A stretch of DNA of 64,000 bases from Phoronis australis (Eukaryota; Phoronida; Phoronidae), in contig NMRA01000180.1 of the NCBI GenBank assembly GCA_002633005.1, positions 219,347-283,346 of the forward strand, in the 5' to 3' direction. Under the pieces are notes generated by a model. That model was given only the letters and a program-made list of their open reading frames with translations, had not been told where the DNA came from and searched no databases. Both the position numbers and the translations under genes were made by a program. Within the stretch, counting starts at the first letter, position 1. Each line of letters begins with the position of its first letter. Below are positions 33,489-43,869 of this stretch, piece after piece.

Positions 33489-33726
33489 TCACTGAGTCAC
33501 ACACAAACAATTCTGCGCTAACAGAGGTAGACCCTGTTCCACCTCAGTAACGATGTTATAAGTGGAGTAGCCCGCTCCTGGAAGTCCATCGATGACAATG
33601 ACAAAATCCGATATACTCGGAATATACTGATACACCCATCTCGTTAACTGTTTTTTATAAAGATTATTGTACCCAGTCAGATGCGGGTGAATAAAATAAT
33701 GATTTTGACTCTCAGGGACATATGTT
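33489..33726 (-). CDS. Last exon of predicted secreted protein
   Basis: Seventy-eight codons after the split Gly codon, with the segment RWVYQYIPSISDFVIVIDG and a Cys-containing end (LAQNCLCVTQ). Acceptor AAAGTCAAATGCAG. An alternative donor inside the exon (ACTGG|GTACAA) cannot be excluded. Confidence 0.4.
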
Positions 33727-36604
33727 CTGCATTTGACTTTATCAGTAAACAAGTGCATGTGTTGGGCATTGTATATGTGTAAATACAATATGTTATCAGC
33801 AATAGGTCTTCATTTTCTTCTGCTTGATTTTGGTCAAAAACCAACCGATCGTGGATCGGGCTTCATGCAAAGTAAACCTCGATGGCGTCAGTGGCCCAAG
33901 TACTGATCCAAGTACTGGCGAATTACGACTTTACCCTTCCAGTAATCGCATACCTCCCTTTTTCACCGGGCACATCAATGGTAGCTTTAACTTGGCCACT
34001 GTCTTACAATCACTGGACCCAGAAACACCCATTATGGGAGTGACTGTACCTTCTGTAGAGAAGATCTCAACATCGTATGTAATTCCGCTCATATCTGTGG
34101 CTGAAATGTATCCCAGTGTGACGTATATGACACTAATTAAGTGATAGGGTACTAATAAGTTGACGTTAAAACGTTTTCGCACCTCATGGTGCATCAGCGG
34201 TCAATAATACAAACATTTCTAAGTCTAGTCAGCACGTCAACTGTGGCTACATCGCGTGACCTAATGAATATATGTCTGAAAAGATTTTTGTCCCAACCGG
34301 GACTCGAACCCGTGACCTTCTGCTAACCGTGCAGACGCCTCAGTCCCGGACTGAACCATCGGGACCACCGGTCACGTGATGAAGCCACAAGTGACGCGCA
34401 GACCAGACTTCGAAATGTTTGTGATACACGTTTACACGCCGGTTTAAGATTTATACATTTATAAACAATCAATATTACTTACAAATTTATAGCTATGCTT
34501 CCCATGCGCGCACCCAACTTACAAAACGGGGGCTCTAATTTTTGAGAATTTGGAACTTTTACTAAGGTTTATGGGGAACGTTCAGAGCTATGAACTGCTC
34601 ATTCGCCGAATTTTGGTAGTTTCTGTCTTTTTAGCGTATCTTGGTCTCGTTGTCTCCTTTTTTCAAAGTCTCTGTTTCTCTGAAGCGGACGTTTTTGCCC
34701 ACTTCGCCAAGGGGTATCGTTCGAGCCCCCCTCCCCAGCCCCCTTGGGTGCATGCTGCTATTCCATTTGCTGCTTAAAAATGAAACCAGAAGTATGTGAA
34801 ACTGCTTGGAAGCTTGGACAGTGGATGTAGGTATGTCATGGTTTTTACTTAATGGGACGGGGAAATCTTGTGTAAAAGCACAAATGAATACGGCAATGCC
34901 CCAATTCCACCTTGTGTGTCGAAAACTGCGGGACATTTTCATGATGTGGTGGGTCAAAAAGCAGGGCGGTCCCGCCAAAAAGGGGGCAGTTGACAAGTAA
35001 TAGTATTGACTGTGTTATCTATAGACCTACCGTATATTTGCCGTTATCACACATTCTGTGTATAGTTACTTTGGTTATTTGATTTTCAGTGAGTTCAGTG
35101 CACTTAAACGGTTTAATACAATGTGAAAGACGACAGCAACACGAGACTCTTCAAAAAATCACCCTGCCACATAATTTTAAGTACCGTTAGTTCAATAAAC
35201 ATCTAGAGGTAGTAGACTGGGTATCTGCTCCACAGATTTTTCTGCAGAAATATTTCAAGTCAGCAGATTATTAACTCTATTCCCATACAGTGCTGCTAAA
35301 GACTTACGAGCTATTCCGTGGGCTGACACATTCACAAACCCTCCGCGCTGTATAGGACATGGTGAAAAACTGGCCTCGAATTTCACCGGACAGTCTGAAA
35401 TAGATAGCTGTCGAATTTATTTCGTTTACTTAGAATTAATCGAAAAGTTTGTCTCGTGCAATTGCTTGTCACAATCGCACACCCCGGGTATTTTCTTCGC
35501 CTCAAATTATGATCTGTGTCTACATTATGCGAACTTCAATCATAACAACAAGACATGTGACATCTCAAAATAAAGGTATTTTAATGCGCCGAGATGGCCC
35601 TGGCTTAACAACATAAACAACACGTCACAAGCCACCGTACGTCCCGCATTTCACAGTGACGCTGGAATCTCGTACAATGCCATAAACATCTGCCAGGCAC
35701 AATTAATTGCTGCCTCGTTTTCATGCCACTGGAGTTTCAAATGTTATTTTTGTTGTCTGATTCTTTTTCTCGGTTACATTACTTCATTCGTCCTTCCAAT
35801 GCAAACAGAGTATTACTGCTGTTCTGTAGGCTGAAATTCCTACGTGACAAAGTTTAGCAAATTCGACAAATGCCCATGGATGCGAGGTCACTTGGCGCTT
35901 TCTTATCTCTAGGACAAATGAGAGTTCTCTCACCGTGTAATCCACGACGGCCCTATTAGAATATAAGACGTATCGTCCGACTTTCAGACCTGCTAGGCGG
36001 AGCCTGTATGATTTTAAGCATCTTTTGACCAAATCTTTTTATAATTGATGTTCACTTGTCCGCAAATCTGATACACCACCAAGTGATAAATTGAGGCTTC
36101 AGATATACTTGAGTTGTTCCGGGTGACACAATAGTTCACGATAGAGTCATATTTCCCTTTCTCATCTCTGAAACTCCTGTGAATCTACCGATATATTTGG
36201 ACAATCTAAGAAACTCGACAATTTTTCACGTGTTGCACTGATTGGTGAGTTTTTACTCTGATGCATCTCAATAATCGTCCGACTATTGGCCGATATTAGT
36301 GGCCATTTATTCTCCCAGTATCGGATCGACATCGGAAACTTTATGTGACCGACTAGAAATTAGCTGGATAGTGCTTTTGTTTCTCAGGGAAGGTATTAAT
36401 TCATGGTCTAAAACAGCATGAAATAGCGAATTGGAATTAGTTTTGAGTGGAAACGTATCGAGAACATCACTTTAAAATATGATTTCCAGTATTTATGAAT
36501 TACGAAATATTACCTTTACATGGCACAACCTTGCATTCAGCATCGCAGCTCGGAATAAAGAGAAAGGCTACGGCAAGGAACAGTGACGCTTTCAAAGGTG
36601 TCAT
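33489..36604 (-). CDS. Predicted small secreted protein, three exons
   Basis: I do not recognise the family. Exon 1 (36604-36514) encodes a clean signal peptide (MTPLKASLFLAVAFLFIPSC, then DAECKVVPCK), with CAG just before the ATG and donor AAAG|GTAATA. Exon 2 (34100-33935) starts after TACATTTCAG, contains KLKLPLMCPVKKGG and ends at GG|GTAAAG. Exon 3 (33726-33489) starts after CAAATGCAG with TYVPESQNHYFIHP and ends in a stop. Phases match (1, then 2) and the product is about 164 residues with five cysteines after the signal. The small size, signal peptide and CPxxKG hint at an ML/NPC2-like lipid-binding protein, but this is weak. A 106-codon open frame also lies on the plus strand at 33824-34144, overlapping exon 2, so the strand is not certain. 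Confidence 0.45.
33935..34100 (-). CDS. Middle exon of predicted secreted protein
   Basis: Fifty-four full codons flanked by split codons, from TDMSGITYDVEIFSTEG to GGMRLLE. Two Cys. The alternating pattern suggests beta strands. A second possible donor (GGAG|GTATGC) would give the wrong phase for the next exon, so the GTAAAG donor is preferred. Confidence 0.4.
34290..34365 (-). pseudogene. tRNA-like sequence (tRNA pseudogene or SINE head)
   Basis: Seventy-six bases fold as a cloverleaf: GTCCCGA/TTGGGAC acceptor, TCTGC/GCAGA anticodon stem, and a T arm with GGGTTCGAGTCCC. The anticodon loop ACGGTTA has C instead of the near-invariant U33, the T stem has an A-G mismatch, and the D arm is a 5-bp stem with a 7-base loop. 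These departures argue against a working tRNA. A short T4 run follows. Confidence 0.5.
34503..34755. mobile_element. MITE family B, copy 2
   Basis: CATGCGCGCACCCAAC to TTGGGTGCATGC, with the same internal strings (CTCTGAAGCGGACGTTTTTG, TCGTTCGAGCCCCCC) as the copy at 21693. Confidence 0.75.
35580..36055 (+). pseudogene. Decayed THAP-domain gene fragment, copy 2
   Basis: Related to 46005-46600 (shared CTGCCTCGTTTTC, GCCACTGGAGTTTCA, TATTACTGCTGT). The THAP start is still readable as EYYCC, then a stop, then KFSKFDKCPWMRG, but it is broken by several stops. Confidence 0.45.
36514..36604 (-). CDS. Signal-peptide exon
   Basis: Thirty codons plus one base, with N-terminal Lys, a 14-residue hydrophobic core and an AXA-like end near CDA. 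Bounded by GTTTTCAG before the ATG and GTAATA after. This is the strongest part of the predicted secreted-protein gene and has no competing frame. Confidence 0.55.
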
Positions 36605-37048
36605 CTGAAAACAAATGTACAACTATAATATTCTTTTAAGGCCATTATTTAATGTTGCGTTTCATTGAATAACCAATATCAAATTCACAGCCACCAGTGA
36701 AAGGTACATTACCGGTTTTACGGACGAAAACACAGTTTTGGGATTATTGTTATTATTATAAATTTCTTTCAGTTAAAAGCATGAAAGTTTTGAGACTTCC
36801 AGTTGAGAAAATACAGAAAAAAAAATTGAACTTACAACTGGAATTTGAAATAAAAGTTACTAGAGGTAGCGACGTTGTGTCCGTCTCTCAAATAAATCCC
36901 TTGTGTTTTTGTAATTTGATTGCTAATTCTCGTCATTGCCTGTCAGTCATTCATTGATTAATGGGCGGTGACTTTACCTGTTAAGCAAGCTTAAAACTAA
37001 AAAGTGACCACTGTCTCTGTTGGCCCCAGTGGAGGCGATGAAGTTCTT

Positions 37049-37108
37049 GTAGGAGAACAACATGACTTTAGTGTTTTAAAAAACATCAAAGTCCTGTTGT
37101 TCTACGGT
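37049..37108. other. Imperfect hairpin of about 60 nt
   Basis: Arms GTAGGAGAACAACATGACTT... and ...AAGTCCTGTTGTTCTACGG pair over some 25 positions with a few mismatches and a 3-base bulge, closing on an A-rich loop. Confidence 0.65.
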
Positions 37109-37124
37109 ACTTTTTACACATAGA

Positions 37125-37300
37125 AGGACACCTTAGGAGACCGTCGATGTCTTTAATTCCTTCCAACTCAAACAAGTACTCCCGTAATCCGTCGTTTAGT
37201 TTCCCAAATCGGCAACTGGCCTTTTTTACACTGAGCTCGCTGCTATTTTTACCGCGCCCACCAGTCCCTAATGGGGCCCGCTAGAGACGGTGATCATCTT
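37125..37300 (-). repeat. Dispersed repeat D, copy 3
   Basis: On the minus strand GTTGCCGATTTGGGAAAC, then GATTACGGGAGTACTTG and GTTGGAAGGAATTAAAGACA; the longest match to the copy at 17160. Confidence 0.6.
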
Positions 37301-37359
37301 TTAGCTCGAAATAAACCGCCATCTATCGAGGGGGGTTTTAAACTCCACCAGAAGAATAT

Positions 37360-37440
37360 TAAACCGCGAGCGCGGGTGTTTGGGGCTTGATTCCGCGCTG
37401 ATGTTATCTCAGAAAATCACGTTCCTCGCCGACAGTATCC
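37360..37440 (+). mobile_element. tRNA-derived SINE copy, 5' truncated
   Basis: GGGGCTTGATTCCGCGCTG (box B-like) followed by the family tail CTCAGAAAATCACGTTCCTCGCCG. Box A is missing or unreadable. Confidence 0.5.
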
Positions 37441-37925
37441 TTTTAAGTAGATGCTTTTAACGTCTCGGGCTGCATGTCATCTTGCAATAACATACATACA
37501 AGCACCGTTGGCAAATCAGTTCTTACTAAGTGTGTATAGACCGTGGTTTGAAATTTGAACCATATCCAAGTCGAGAAATAAATTGCCAGGTCACAGATAC
37601 ATCACGAAACTAGTAAGACGCGAAGAAGTTAACGTACTGTTTTTGAAACATTCTTGTTGGCAGGTAACATTATTTGTCGTCTCCAGTACACAGTTATAAC
37701 ATTTTTCTCCTTGGCCTTTAGTAGCCTAAGTTGGTTAAGGGTCATAGTTTTTGCACCCGAAAAACATACTATTATTGACTGGGATAAACTTGTTGGAGTT
37801 ACATGTATTAAGAGCTTTAGAACAATGAATTCCCGCAGTAGTTTGTTAGGTATTCGTGAAAATCAAAGACGGTGACTTTTAACCAAAACGCTTAAAATAC
37901 CCTGCCACATTCTATGTGACAGTTA

Positions 37926-38031
37926 CATGTAGCTCAGTCAGCAATGTAGGCTGCAACGCCAGAGTTTCAGATTAGATTCCAGGCTGGGGTTGGCCTCAGA
38001 AAAAGATTTTCTCGCCGATGACGTCACTTTA
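37926..38031 (+). mobile_element. tRNA-derived SINE copy
   Basis: Box A-like TAGCTCAGTCAGCAATGTAG, then GATTAGATTCC (box B-like), then a tail CTCAGAAAAAGATTTTCTCGCCGATGACG shared, with variation, by copies at 37360, 58090 and 61972. No long A tail. Confidence 0.65.
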
Positions 38032-39456
38032 AAGATAAACGTTTACTACAATCGTTTTAATTAAAGAACTGATTTTTTCAATAATTTGGAAGGAGGTTTG
38101 ACGAGTACTAGCTCAATTTGACCGCACGTGAAATCTCACGAGTATCGCATGAGATGATTCAAGAGAACGCTGATGTCCTATGTGCAAGAGATGTTTTGGA
38201 GTCTTATATCAGTTCTTACCTTACAGCTGGCTTGTCAATGAAGACACTGCACGTAAAGTAGGAGGTCCAATTCTGCTCTACCGGCCAGTCGGATGATGGA
38301 GTTTCCCTGTGTAAAAATTTGCAGTTCAAGCGTGTGTGTATTGTCAACTGCAGATATTTACTGCTTCACTGGCTCATCAGATACCGCCTTTCTGAAACTG
38401 ACGTTGCTGATACTGAAACCAGGAAGTTAGATAAAAATTATTTCAATGTTTTTACATGAATGGCATCCTTTAACTTCCTTCCTCGTTGTCTTTTTATAAA
38501 ACATTATCTTGTACGTGAATCGTGAACCTCGTGTAGAACGAAATCGATCTAAAACGTGACCGACCTAAGTGAATTCTTTGGCTACCACTTCAAATTTTTG
38601 AAATCACGAAAACCCTTTCCGTTGATTATCACGTGAAATATGGTAGAACAAGACGGTTTCTTTAGTTTTTAAAGTTGACTTGCATTCAGCGAGCAGGATA
38701 TTTCCTTTATTTTACGACAGCTGAATATCCTACTGCAGTGAACCACGAATTCGTGGAAATAAAAGCTGTTTTAATTATGTCAGTTGGTGGTGTCTAATTG
38801 AAGTAACGTCCATTGCAAAACACGTAATGTCTAGCACAATACGAACACTCAACGGGTTGTTAATAATCGTGAACCAAACTATAACTGACAAAATAGAATT
38901 TTCGTTTTAAAGCCATTGTTCAAATTAGAGTGAGTATTTACGACATGTCCGATTTGCTTTGACAGACGTAATGGCGCATTAAATGCACGTGCGCGTTATT
39001 TTGTTGATGCGCTTAGCTCTAGCTTCTATTGCCAGAAAAGAAATTTTTAATCTGTAGCAGCATTTCTATATTTTCTGCTAACGTTGGTCCTTACAATTTA
39101 CGTGGAGGTCATATACCCACTCATAGTCCTGCGGGAACCTGTGACTGATTGAGTGAAACGGTCCTAATGGGGACTCCTATACGATCCCTACAATTTCAGC
39201 GGACTTTGCGCAAATATTGGTTGTCTTTTCTTGCGCTATTTTACTTTGTTACGCTATGTTTTCACTTTTATAGGTACACTATGCGTTAAGTCCCTCATGT
39301 TATTGAAAATTAATAAATGTTTCAGTTTCGAGTTTTCCCAGGTGAAACAAGTTGTAATCCATGGCGTGTCCTTTTGGCGCGTGATGCAGTCAAGTGTCGG
39401 TTTCGGTCACCTGAATTGTACCCCAAATATTACGAAGCTTGTGAGCGTATATGACA
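38032..39456. other. No gene seen
   Basis: AT-rich, with short unrelated frames; no supported exon or repeat. Confidence 0.45.
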
Positions 39457-39615
39457 GGGGCGCATCCAGGATTTCGAGTTAGGGAGGACCAGCTGGGCAG
39501 AGTATTAGCCATGATTTTGCCTGTCATGCATTCGCACCCCTGAACTGTCAAATGGAACCTGGGAGAATTTTAGGAGGGGCCTGGCCGCCTTGGCCCCCCT
39601 CTAAGCCCTCACTGA
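39457..39615 (+). repeat. Dispersed repeat C, copy 1
   Basis: GGGGCGCATCCAGGATTTCG at one end and AGGAGGGGCCTGGCCGCC near the other; the same family lies inverted at 56042-56177. Confidence 0.6.
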
Positions 39616-40154
39616 GATGTGCTCCAGTTGCTGTGTTCGTCAACTGAGCATTGGACATATATCGTCCCCGATTGCACGACGCAAGTTCCTCTGTTAACAT
39701 CAGTTATTCCAGGAAAACTTGGCAACCCTGCAATTTTAGGTAACAGCTTGAGCGCAATACCAATTATTTATAAGTAATGTGACCAGAGTGGTAGAAGAGG
39801 AGTTTTACGACATAAATTACCACATTTAATGTTCACGGAATCAATTTATGTGATAACAGGGTCATTTTATTTCCTGCTCCTATTTTCAGGTCACTGTCAT
39901 TCATCCACCAGTCTAATTTGTAATGGTTAATGGACACGAGTATTAGTGAATTTTTCAAGAGAGAGTGAAGGGGCAAACAAATCAACATACTAGACTTGAT
40001 CTAATGATCACGCGTAATACGTCAGCTTGTTTGCTGTTAACACACAAACTAGTAGAATTTCGCGGCTTTGTTACAAGATGTTCGTATACTGCGCGCAAAA
40101 TGTTGGGAAGCTGACACCGTTATCACCAAATGATTCCATAGGCTCTAAATTGTT

Positions 40155-40159
40155 AAAAA
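40155..40159 (-). terminator. Pol III terminator of tRNA-Leu
   Basis: Five T residues on the minus strand, starting 6 bases after the tRNA 3' end. Confidence 0.7.
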
Positions 40160-40164
40160 TTATG

Positions 40165-40285
40165 TGTCAGAAGTGGGATTCGAACCCACGCCCACATTCG
40201 TGGACCAGAACACTCTACCCTGCTGTGCCCAGGGCAAGGCTTCTTGCCTTGAGTCTGGCGCCTTAGACCGCTCGGCCATCCTGAC
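40165..40285 (-). tRNA. tRNA-Leu(CAA) with intron
   Basis: Starts GTCAGGATGGCCGAGCGGTC (box A region) and ends with GGGTTCGAATCCC (box B) and CTTCTGAC plus discriminator A. Acceptor stem GTCAGGA/TTCTGAC pairs with one wobble. Anticodon stem CCAGA/TCTGG encloses CTCAAGT with anticodon CAA (40251-40249). A 37-base intron (40247-40211) sits one base 3' of the anticodon, the canonical place, and a long variable arm (CCAC-GAAT-GTGG) marks class II tRNA-Leu. Eukaryotic tRNA-Leu(CAA) genes commonly carry such an intron. A T5 run at 40159-40155 is the likely Pol III terminator. Confidence 0.95.
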
Positions 40286-41865
40286 CTTGATAACAGGTAC
40301 GCTTGAAAGATAAACGAAACTTGTATATTTTGTTCGTCCATCTATATTCAGCTTTATGGAGATAGATTATTGATGGAAAGGTTGTTTTCACAAATGTAGT
40401 TGGAGCTGCATTTCGCCGTTTAGCTGGCTAAAAGAAATAAAGATTGTGTCGTGCCTTTTTCTGTCATAAAATCGGTATCATAAGATCCCTTACCATGAAA
40501 GGAATCCCTATCTGCAACCAACTCAAATACAAGCGCGCCATTTTCAAATTCGCAATTTAAGGTTTTACTAATAACCCGATAAACACGTGTTTATTGGGTC
40601 CTACCATGGATCTTTTCTTAAGTCGCTGATGATTTCGATTTTCTTGTTAGAAACCTGTCATTGTAGGGAATGTTTTAATATTGATTTTATGAAAGTGAAA
40701 TGCCTTATTCGATTTTTGATTTTAGCCACCTAAAATAAAGTGATGGAAATGCTGTTTTCGTTAGTCTGCCATTTTATAAATCAACGTCGTTATCTTCTTC
40801 GGAATTTTGACACTACACCTAAAACAGTGACTTGCATGTCCATTGGTCACTGCGAAAATCTTCTCAGTTTTTGTTACACATCCAACACAAAATATCTAAA
40901 ACAGTCGCCCTCCGGTGATAATTGGGATTATCTCATAACCTCAAAACCCGTTTATTAATTTTGGGTTTGAGGTTAAGTTAAAAGTGTTTCAATAACGCAT
41001 GCTCGCACCTATCGCAAGCTCCGCCCCCTTGCGAAATATCGACAAAGAAACAATGAATTTTACCCGGCAACGAGTTGTTTGTCGGGTAAAATGGCGACGA
41101 AGGTGGGTCAAGAATGCTGCGTTGTGATTGGTTTGTTGTTAAGCCGTCACTCAAACCCCTAATAGGTCAATTGTTTGAATGTTTAAGTAAATTACTGTTC
41201 AATGTCGGCGAATTCACAACAGTCGTATCAACCAGGGAAATGTCCGGTAAAAGACGTGTACAGTGCACGCTGTTAGATAATAAGCTGTAGCTCGTGGTCC
41301 GGCCGAGGTTATAGCAAGTCCGAGTCAAGTTCCTGCCGAGACTATTCACTTCATGGCTTATTTGGAGGCCAAGGGATTTTACTGCCTGATCGATGGGTGC
41401 CGCTCAGCGAGGCGCATAGGCAAGGAGAATCAACAATTGGTCGGATTTCAAAACCACTTGCCCGATGGCCTCACCCAAAAACATGATTAGTTGGCTGGAC
41501 CCAAAGCACGATGGCCGGTGCTGTAACCAGTGGGCCGGTGATCAAACACGATGGCCGGACTTCATCGGCAGTTGCTTTGAATGTCTCGAAGGATTCAAGT
41601 GACATCTAGTGTCTATTTTTCGTAGCTACGTGTTTGCTTTGCTCCATATCGGCAATTTGTTAGACCATTGTGTTTGAGCACCAGCCAACTCGTTTTAGGT
41701 CCTACCAACCAGTTTTTTGGGTGCGGCCATCTGGTTCTGAGGTACCGGCCAACCTGTTTTGAGGTCCGACCACCAAGTTAGATCACCGGCCATTTGGTTC
41801 CACAGTCCAGCCAGCGCGGACAGTGTTGTCTTTACGCAGAGGAGTCGGCACGAAAAGGAAAAACA

Positions 41866-41869
41866 TTAA
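41866..41869. repeat. TTAA target site duplication, left
   Basis: TTAA directly outside the left inverted repeat, matching the right side at 42961-42964. Confidence 0.7.
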
Positions 41870-42130
41870 AGGCGAAGGCAACCTTTTTTCATGTTGGAGC
41901 TAAAATAAGGTTGGTTGGTTATCCTAGACATATTTTCCACTTAATTACAGCTTTTCATAATTTTGTTAATTACTCGTCCGCTACTCCGGAAGTGATGTTT
42001 TAGGAGGCAAGCATTTCGCGCCAATTTCTTTTCATATAGTCTGACTGTGATAGCTGCCGACTCAATCATTGTTCTACCTCGGTTGTGTTAAGTTCCGTCG
42101 TCGTTTGCTTTCATTTACTAGTCAGTCAAC

Positions 42131-42212
42131 ATGCCACTCTGTTGCTGCGTACCGGGATGTACAAATTATGGTCTCACGCGCGCTTTGGGAGTACCTTTGC
42201 ATCGCTTTCCGA
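42131..42212 (+). CDS. THAP zinc-finger start, interrupted by assembly gap
   Basis: ATG at 42131 opens a frame with the N-terminal half of a THAP DNA-binding domain: MPLCCCVPGCTNYGL and VPLHRFP, giving the C-x(4-5)-C pair and the HRFP that precedes the conserved Trp in the family. The later C-x2-H pair would lie in the gap. It sits just inside the left terminal repeat of the transposon, where a transposase start is expected. Confidence 0.6.
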
Positions 42213-42552
42213 NNNNNNNNNNNNNNNNNNNNNNNNNNNNNNNNNNNNNNNNNNNNNNNNNNNNNNNNNNNNNNNNNNNNNNNNNNNNNNNNNNNNNNNN
42301 NNNNNNNNNNNNNNNNNNNNNNNNNNNNNNNNNNNNNNNNNNNNNNNNNNNNNNNNNNNNNNNNNNNNNNNNNNNNNNNNNNNNNNNNNNNNNNNNNNNN
42401 NNNNNNNNNNNNNNNNNNNNNNNNNNNNNNNNNNNNNNNNNNNNNNNNNNNNNNNNNNNNNNNNNNNNNNNNNNNNNNNNNNNNNNNNNNNNNNNNNNNN
42501 NNNNNNNNNNNNNNNNNNNNNNNNNNNNNNNNNNNNNNNNNNNNNNNNNNNN
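42213..42552. other. Assembly gap of 340 N
   Basis: Run of N in the middle of the Kolobok-like element; it hides the centre of both reading frames. Confidence 1.
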
Positions 42553-42626
42553 TCACCACTGCTGTGAACAAGGTCTCCGTCACTCACACTACTGTCACTG
42601 TGATACGGGTCACCGAGTCCAGCCAT
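42553..42626 (-). CDS. Facing short reading frame inside the transposon
   Basis: Minus-strand ATG at 42626 starts MAGLGDPYHSDSSVSDGDLV and runs into the gap, facing the THAP frame. It is acidic and Ser-rich with no recognised domain. It could be the 5' end of a second gene or the antisense of the end of the first; the gap prevents a decision. Confidence 0.25.
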
Positions 42627-42960
42627 TTTCAGCTTACAACACCCTAAGCAATCCCTAAATCCAACGTAGTTGAGTTCTCTACTAACCTATGTTGCCGCAG
42701 AATACTCACCGATGGAAAGTGGTGGTGACAATTGTTGAAAAACAGCACAAAACAAAAATAGAACACAACAGATTCGCACGGTAAACTCAACGCAAAACCA
42801 AGTGGCGGGAAACGCTTGCCTCCTAAAACGTCACTTCCGGAGTAGCGGACGAGTAATTAATAAAATTACGAAAATCTGTAATTAAGTGGAAAATATGTCT
42901 AGGATAACCAACCAACCTTATTTTAGCTCAAAATGACATGAAAAAAGGTTGCCTTCGCCT

Positions 42961-42964
42961 TTAA
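42961..42964. repeat. TTAA target site duplication, right
   Basis: TTAA directly outside the right inverted repeat. Confidence 0.7.
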
Positions 42965-43869
42965 TTATAATGACGTAACCTGTCTCCTAATTGGTATGGC
43001 CAGCCTTCATTGTCAACTTACTACACGTTATTTCTATGAATGATCATGAACTAAAAGAGATCCGATTCGTCTGGTATTGCTGTACTTCTGTAATCTACAA
43101 TTTTGTGAACAAGCCAAGCGGACGTGAAAGCATCCTGTAACTTGAACATATAGTGCAACGGATTTACCCTCTGTTTGTTAAGTCTCGTCCGTATCGGCTT
43201 TTTTCCATATAAATTGAATTTTAACCTACTTCTCTTGGATAAGGTCATCGCCCACATTTCCGTGCGAAACCACCTCGCCTGAGTCCCGCAGATCAAAGTA
43301 ACTCGCAAAAATTCAAGATCGCCCAAGACATTGACATGGATTGAGAAGAAAGTGATCTTACCCAGCCGTTACGCGTGAATTCCTGCGTCCACTGAACGCC
43401 GTTCTGGATTCACAATGTGAAGAAGAGTAAGCTGTTTAGTTCGTCGGTTTCGGTTTCGCTTCATAGATCTCACTTTGAAACAGTTTCGCTTATTTGTTTG
43501 AAAAAACGTCATGGGAAGTAGAAAAATAATTTTATTCGGTGTTTTTGACAAAATCTCAGTTATACTATCAACCGACTTTGGAGCCGTATTAAAACGGAGC
43601 TACTCGTTCATTTTTTTGTTTTTGATCTGACAAAATTCGTGAAGGGATCGACCACCGTCGCCACCACGCTCATTCGATACAATATTCGGCATTTTCCGTT
43701 CTACTAGTGTACATGATGACGTCTCACGGAAATAAACGTACTTTGTATCGAATAAGCATGGTCGCCAATTTCCTGGTCTATTCTCATGTTTGTTGTTTCT
43801 CCCAATTTTTTTAATGTTTATTACGAAATCTTCAATGCACGTATACATAACCCAGAGAGTCAAGAGGCA
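42965..43869. other. No gene seen
   Basis: Three open minus-strand frames (43051-43326, 43369-43551, 43600-43863) follow one another but share no recognisable domain or splice sites; possibly old transposon sequence upstream of the LINE fragment. Confidence 0.35.

Larger units (their letters stand above)
41870..42960. mobile_element. Kolobok-like DNA transposon with THAP coding start
   Basis: Left arm 41870-42023 and right arm 42804-42960 are inverted copies of about 155 bp, highly similar, beginning AGGCGAAGGCAACCTTTTTT. The element is flanked on both sides by TTAA (41866-41869 and 42961-42964), a target duplication known for the Kolobok and piggyBac superfamilies. The THAP zinc-finger start inside favours Kolobok, whose transposases can carry THAP domains. 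At 1.09 kb including a 340-base gap it is too short for a full transposase, so it is probably a non-autonomous or internally deleted copy. Confidence 0.8.

Noticed and set aside
33824-34144. Plus-strand 106-codon frame as a gene
   Set aside because: Plausible composition, but the minus strand has a signal-peptide exon and two phase-matched splice junctions. Kept only as a competing possibility.
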